Positions 6,854 to 9,424 of a DNA stretch of 9,424 nt are shown piece after piece (position 1 is the first letter of the stretch; every line of letters starts with the position of its first letter). The DNA lies in contig JAKADD010000075.1 in the NCBI GenBank assembly GCA_021820825.1, positions 1 through 9,424 on the forward strand, written 5' to 3'. This DNA is from Bacillota bacterium (GTDB taxonomy: Bacteria; Bacillota; Bacilli; Alicyclobacillales; SLC66). The translations under genes were made by a program, and so were the position numbers. The notes under the pieces are model-generated. The model saw only the letters and a program-made list of their open reading frames with translations, did not search any database and was not told where the DNA came from.

Positions 6854-6862
6854 TCACGACCA

Positions 6863-8707
6863 GTGAACATGCGTATTCCGGAAGAGTTTCTAGCCCTGTT
6901 GCGCCAAAAGATCGACATTGTGGATATTGTCTCTGAGCATGTTCGCTTAAAGAGGGCAGGCCGGTCCCTGGTCGGTCTGTGTCCGTTTCACTCTGAGCGC
7001 ACGCCTTCGTTTCATGTCACGCCAAGCAAGGGTTTCTATCACTGCTTTGGCTGTGGCGCAGGAGGCACTGCGATCACGTTTCTCATGGACATAGAGCAAC
7101 TCAGCTTTTTGCAGGCCATCGAACGGCTGGCGCAAAAAGCAGGTCTCTCCATGCCGGTGATTGAAGATCGTCCGACAGATGACCTGTACAGCCAGAAGCG
7201 GTCGCAATTGCTGCAGATCACCGATTTGGCGGCGAAGTTCTACAATCATATTTTAATGAATCATGACGCCGGAACGCAAGGGCTTTCTTACTTGCAAAAC
7301 CGGGGTTTGACGAAAAAGACTGTAGCGCAGTTCGAACTCGGTGTATCTGCGGGAAGCGGTCGAACGCTGACCGACTTTTTGCGCCGAAGACAGTTTTCGG
7401 CAGATCTGATTGCAGAGGCGGGGCTCGGGTTATTGACAGAGCGCAATGAACTGCGTGATCGCTTTCGGGGACGGATCATGTTTCCGATTGCGGATATTCA
7501 GGGGCGGACGATCGGGTTTGGCGCGCGCGCGCTGGGCAGCGAGGAACCCAAGTACCTGAATACACAGGAGACCCCGCTGTTCAGAAAAGGCCATGTGCTA
7601 TACGGGTACTCGCGGGCCAGGCAGGCCATCAGGCAAACTGGCAAGGTGCTGTTGCTCGAAGGGTACATGGATGTCATCGGACTGCATCAGTCGGGGATTC
7701 TAAACGCGGTTGCAACCCTTGGAACCGCGCTCACTCCGGAACAGGCAGGGCTCTTGCGGCGCGTGGCGGAAGAGGTCATCCTGGTATACGACGGAGATGC
7801 GGCGGGAAGACAGGCGGCGCAGAGAAGCATTGAGGTGCTGCGCGCCTTGCAGGTGCCTGTAAAAGTCGCGCAAATGCCCCAGGGCAGCGACCCGGACGAG
7901 TGGGTTCGAGAGCAGGGAGCAGAGGCGTTTCGCGCGAATATCCTTGAGCGGGCGATGGGTGCGCTGCAATTTGAACTCCTCATGCTCACCCACAAGCACC
8001 CGGATCACATGTCGTCAGGACGGGTCGAATACTTGCGCGAGGCCCTGCAGAGCGTCGCCAATGAGGAGAGTTCCATCGAACGGGAAGCGACGATTGAGTG
8101 GCTTGGCAAGACGTACAACATCTCGTTGTCCGCACTGCGGGAGGATTTGCAAACGCAGTTGCGCGCAAAAGAAAAACACGCTTCCACGGATAGAAGTGTA
8201 AAAAAGTGGAATACTGTGAGCCGAGCCTACACTGTGGAGCGTCCACCGGGCAACGACAGACTGCCCGCCGGACATGAGGAGGCCGAACGGCAACTTCTGA
8301 CCTATATGTTACTCGATGCGGCTGTGGCGAAACAAGTGGAAAACAGTTTGGCAGCGGAATTTTCATTACCCATTCATAGTGCATTGCAAGCTTATCTGTT
8401 CACATTTTACGCGGACCACGAGCAGGCCGATCCAGAACTGTTCCTCAGCACCGTCGATGATCCCGAGGTTCTCCAGTTTGCCACCAGGCTGTTGCACCAC
8501 GCGCCGGAAACGGTGGATGCGGGGAGAGTTTCGAAGGCGATTCGGGATTGCATTCAATGCGTGATCGCATACGGTGTTGAACTGGAGTTGGCCAACGTTT
8601 CAGCGCAGTTGAAACAGGCCAGCGAGCGCGGCGACGTCGCGGGAATGAAGGCGATGGAGGCAGAACTGTGGCGATTGCAAAGAGAGTTGTCGACTGGGGT
8701 GCGGTAA
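6863..8707 (+). CDS. dnaG: DNA primase
   Basis: DnaG synthesises RNA primers at the replication fork, working with the replicative helicase. The protein is 614 residues, against about 603 in Bacillus. The N-terminal zinc-binding domain has C40, H43, C61 and C64 (CPFH and CFGC, the CHC2 type). The polymerase core carries the TOPRIM acidic residues E266 (EGYMD) and D310/D312 (DGD), and upstream the RGRIMFPI segment. A polar linker near residues 445-465 (AT-rich DNA around 8180-8215) leads to the C-terminal helicase-binding domain. The GTG start at 6863 fits both ribosome-site spacing and homology. The frame is open further upstream to a TTG at 6773, but that part resembles no primase sequence. 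rpoD starts 40 nt downstream. Confidence 0.97.
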   Translation: MNMRIPEEFLALLRQKIDIVDIVSEHVRLKRAGRSLVGLCPFHSERTPSFHVTPSKGFYHCFGCGAGGTAITFLMDIEQLSFLQAIERLAQKAGLSMPVIEDRPTDDLYSQKRSQLLQITDLAAKFYNHILMNHDAGTQGLSYLQNRGLTKKTVAQFELGVSAGSGRTLTDFLRRRQFSADLIAEAGLGLLTERNELRDRFRGRIMFPIADIQGRTIGFGARALGSEEPKYLNTQETPLFRKGHVLYGYSRARQAIRQTGKVLLLEGYMDVIGLHQSGILNAVATLGTALTPEQAGLLRRVAEEVILVYDGDAAGRQAAQRSIEVLRALQVPVKVAQMPQGSDPDEWVREQGAEAFRANILERAMGALQFELLMLTHKHPDHMSSGRVEYLREALQSVANEESSIEREATIEWLGKTYNISLSALREDLQTQLRAKEKHASTDRSVKKWNTVSRAYTVERPPGNDRLPAGHEEAERQLLTYMLLDAAVAKQVENSLAAEFSLPIHSALQAYLFTFYADHEQADPELFLSTVDDPEVLQFATRLLHHAPETVDAGRVSKAIRDCIQCVIAYGVELELANVSAQLKQASERGDVAGMKAMEAELWRLQRELSTGVR

Positions 8708-8747
8708 GTTCGCGCAAGGGCTTAAGTACCGAGAGGAGGAGCGGAAG

Positions 8748-9424
8748 ATGAACAAAGAGTTGCAAGACGAAGCACAGCTTGGCCAAACGCTGGAGGACGT
8801 CCGGGAACATCTGCTGTCTTCCGGGAAAAAGCGGGGCGTCTTGACATACACTGAGATCATGGACCGGATGTCTCCTTTTGAGCAGGAGAGCGAGCAGATC
8901 GAAGACTTTTTCGAGCAACTCACCGACCTTGGCATTGAAGTTGTGAATGAGGTGGATGATGAAGACGCCGAAGAAGCCGATGAAGACGCCGCACCGGAAG
9001 ATGAATTGACGGAGCGGGAAGCCCGTCCGGAAGACGAGTTTGATCTCACGGATTTGACCGTGCCGCCGGGCGTCAAGATCAATGACCCGGTGCGCATGTA
9101 TCTGAAGGAGATCGGGCGCGTACCCCTGTTGTCCGCCGATGATGAGATTCAGCTCGCCAAGCGGATTGAGGAAGGCGACGAAGAAGCCAAACGGCGACTG
9201 GCGGAAGCCAATCTGCGACTGGTTGTCAGCATCGCGAAGCGCTACGTGGGACGCGGCATGCTCTTTCTGGATCTCATTCAGGAAGGCAATATGGGACTGA
9301 TCAAGGCAGTTGAGAAGTTTGACTACAGAAAAGGATACAAGTTCAGCACCTATGCCACCTGGTGGATTCGGCAGGCGATTACGCGGGCGATTGCAGATCA
9401 GGCACGGACCATCCGAATTCCCGT
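8748..9424 (+). CDS. rpoD: RNA polymerase primary sigma factor (SigA), 5' part
   Basis: The primary sigma factor directs core RNA polymerase to housekeeping promoters. 225 complete codons are present and the frame runs off the window. Residues 1-65 form region 1.1 ([20 protein letters not shown]). An acidic linker follows at about 66-100. Region 1.2 starts at [11 protein letters not shown] (113-123). Region 2 runs from [16 protein letters not shown] (155-170) through [18 protein letters not shown] and [14 protein letters not shown] to TIRIP, with the aromatic melting residues F199, Y202, W205 and W206 intact. The ATG is preceded by AGGAGGA (8734-8740) with 7-nt spacing. The 40-nt gap after dnaG suggests co-transcription, the usual dnaG-sigA arrangement in Bacilli. 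Confidence 0.98.
   Translation, partial: MNKELQDEAQLGQTLEDVREHLLSSGKKRGVLTYTEIMDRMSPFEQESEQIEDFFEQLTDLGIEVVNEVDDEDAEEADEDAAPEDELTEREARPEDEFDLTDLTVPPGVKINDPVRMYLKEIGRVPLLSADDEIQLAKRIEEGDEEAKRRLAEANLRLVVSIAKRYVGRGMLFLDLIQEGNMGLIKAVEKFDYRKGYKFSTYATWWIRQAITRAIADQARTIRIP
8958..8991 (+). repeat. 13-bp direct repeat in the sigA acidic linker
   Basis: GATGAAGACGCCG occurs at 8958-8970 and 8979-8991 with a 21-nt period. It encodes two in-frame seven-residue units, DEDAEEA and DEDAAPE (residues 71-84), between regions 1.1 and 1.2. It looks like a short in-frame duplication in a flexible acidic linker. Confidence 0.75.

Noticed and set aside
8182..8214. CGGATAG ... GAATAC in the dnaG linker as a sigma-H promoter for sigA, by analogy with Bacillus subtilis P3
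   Set aside because: Three mismatches in the -35 element and one at the end of the -10. The AT-rich tract is explained by the polar linker codons.

Overview
The window is a core chromosomal segment from a low-to-mid-GC Gram-positive bacterium (Bacilli). The evidence is the gene order era - yqzL - recO - glyQ - glyS - ccpN - ppsR - dnaG - rpoD, strong Shine-Dalgarno (SD) sites, and CcpN and YqzL proteins of the Bacillus type. The GC-rich third positions and the use of GTG and TTG starts suggest an Alicyclobacillaceae-like lineage rather than Bacillus itself. That placement is inference. I see no mobile element, CRISPR array, tRNA, rRNA or phage gene.

Layout. 2-592 is the 3' part of era (GTPase for 30S assembly). 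735-869 is a 44-codon yqzL-like gene, preceded by a candidate extended -10 promoter at 613-621. 1013-1831 is recO (recombination mediator). 1824-2693 is glyQ and 2690-4792 is glyS (tetrameric glycyl-tRNA synthetase). recO/glyQ overlap by 8 nt and glyQ/glyS by 4 nt, so the three genes are probably translationally coupled. This leaves no room for a T-box leader directly upstream of glyQS. 4813-5025 on the minus strand is an unrecognised 70-aa gene for a small protein with two predicted membrane segments. It converges on glyS and diverges from ccpN. 5123-5764 is ccpN (repressor of gluconeogenesis) and 5785-6606 is ppsR (PPDK/PEP synthetase kinase-phosphorylase). A candidate terminator lies at 6594-6624. 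6607-6862 is a leader with an imperfect dyad. 6863-8707 is dnaG (primase). 8748-9424 is the 5' part of rpoD/sigA.

Functional grouping. The first block covers ribosome maturation, recombination and glycyl-tRNA charging. The ccpN-ppsR pair controls carbon flow between glycolysis and gluconeogenesis. dnaG-rpoD is the macromolecular-synthesis operon.

Novelty. This is mostly an ordinary housekeeping region and I do not see a new multi-gene system. The items most worth checking are the antisense small membrane-protein gene beside ccpN, the lack of a visible glycine T-box, the yqzL frame that stays open past its stop codon, and the dyad upstream of dnaG.
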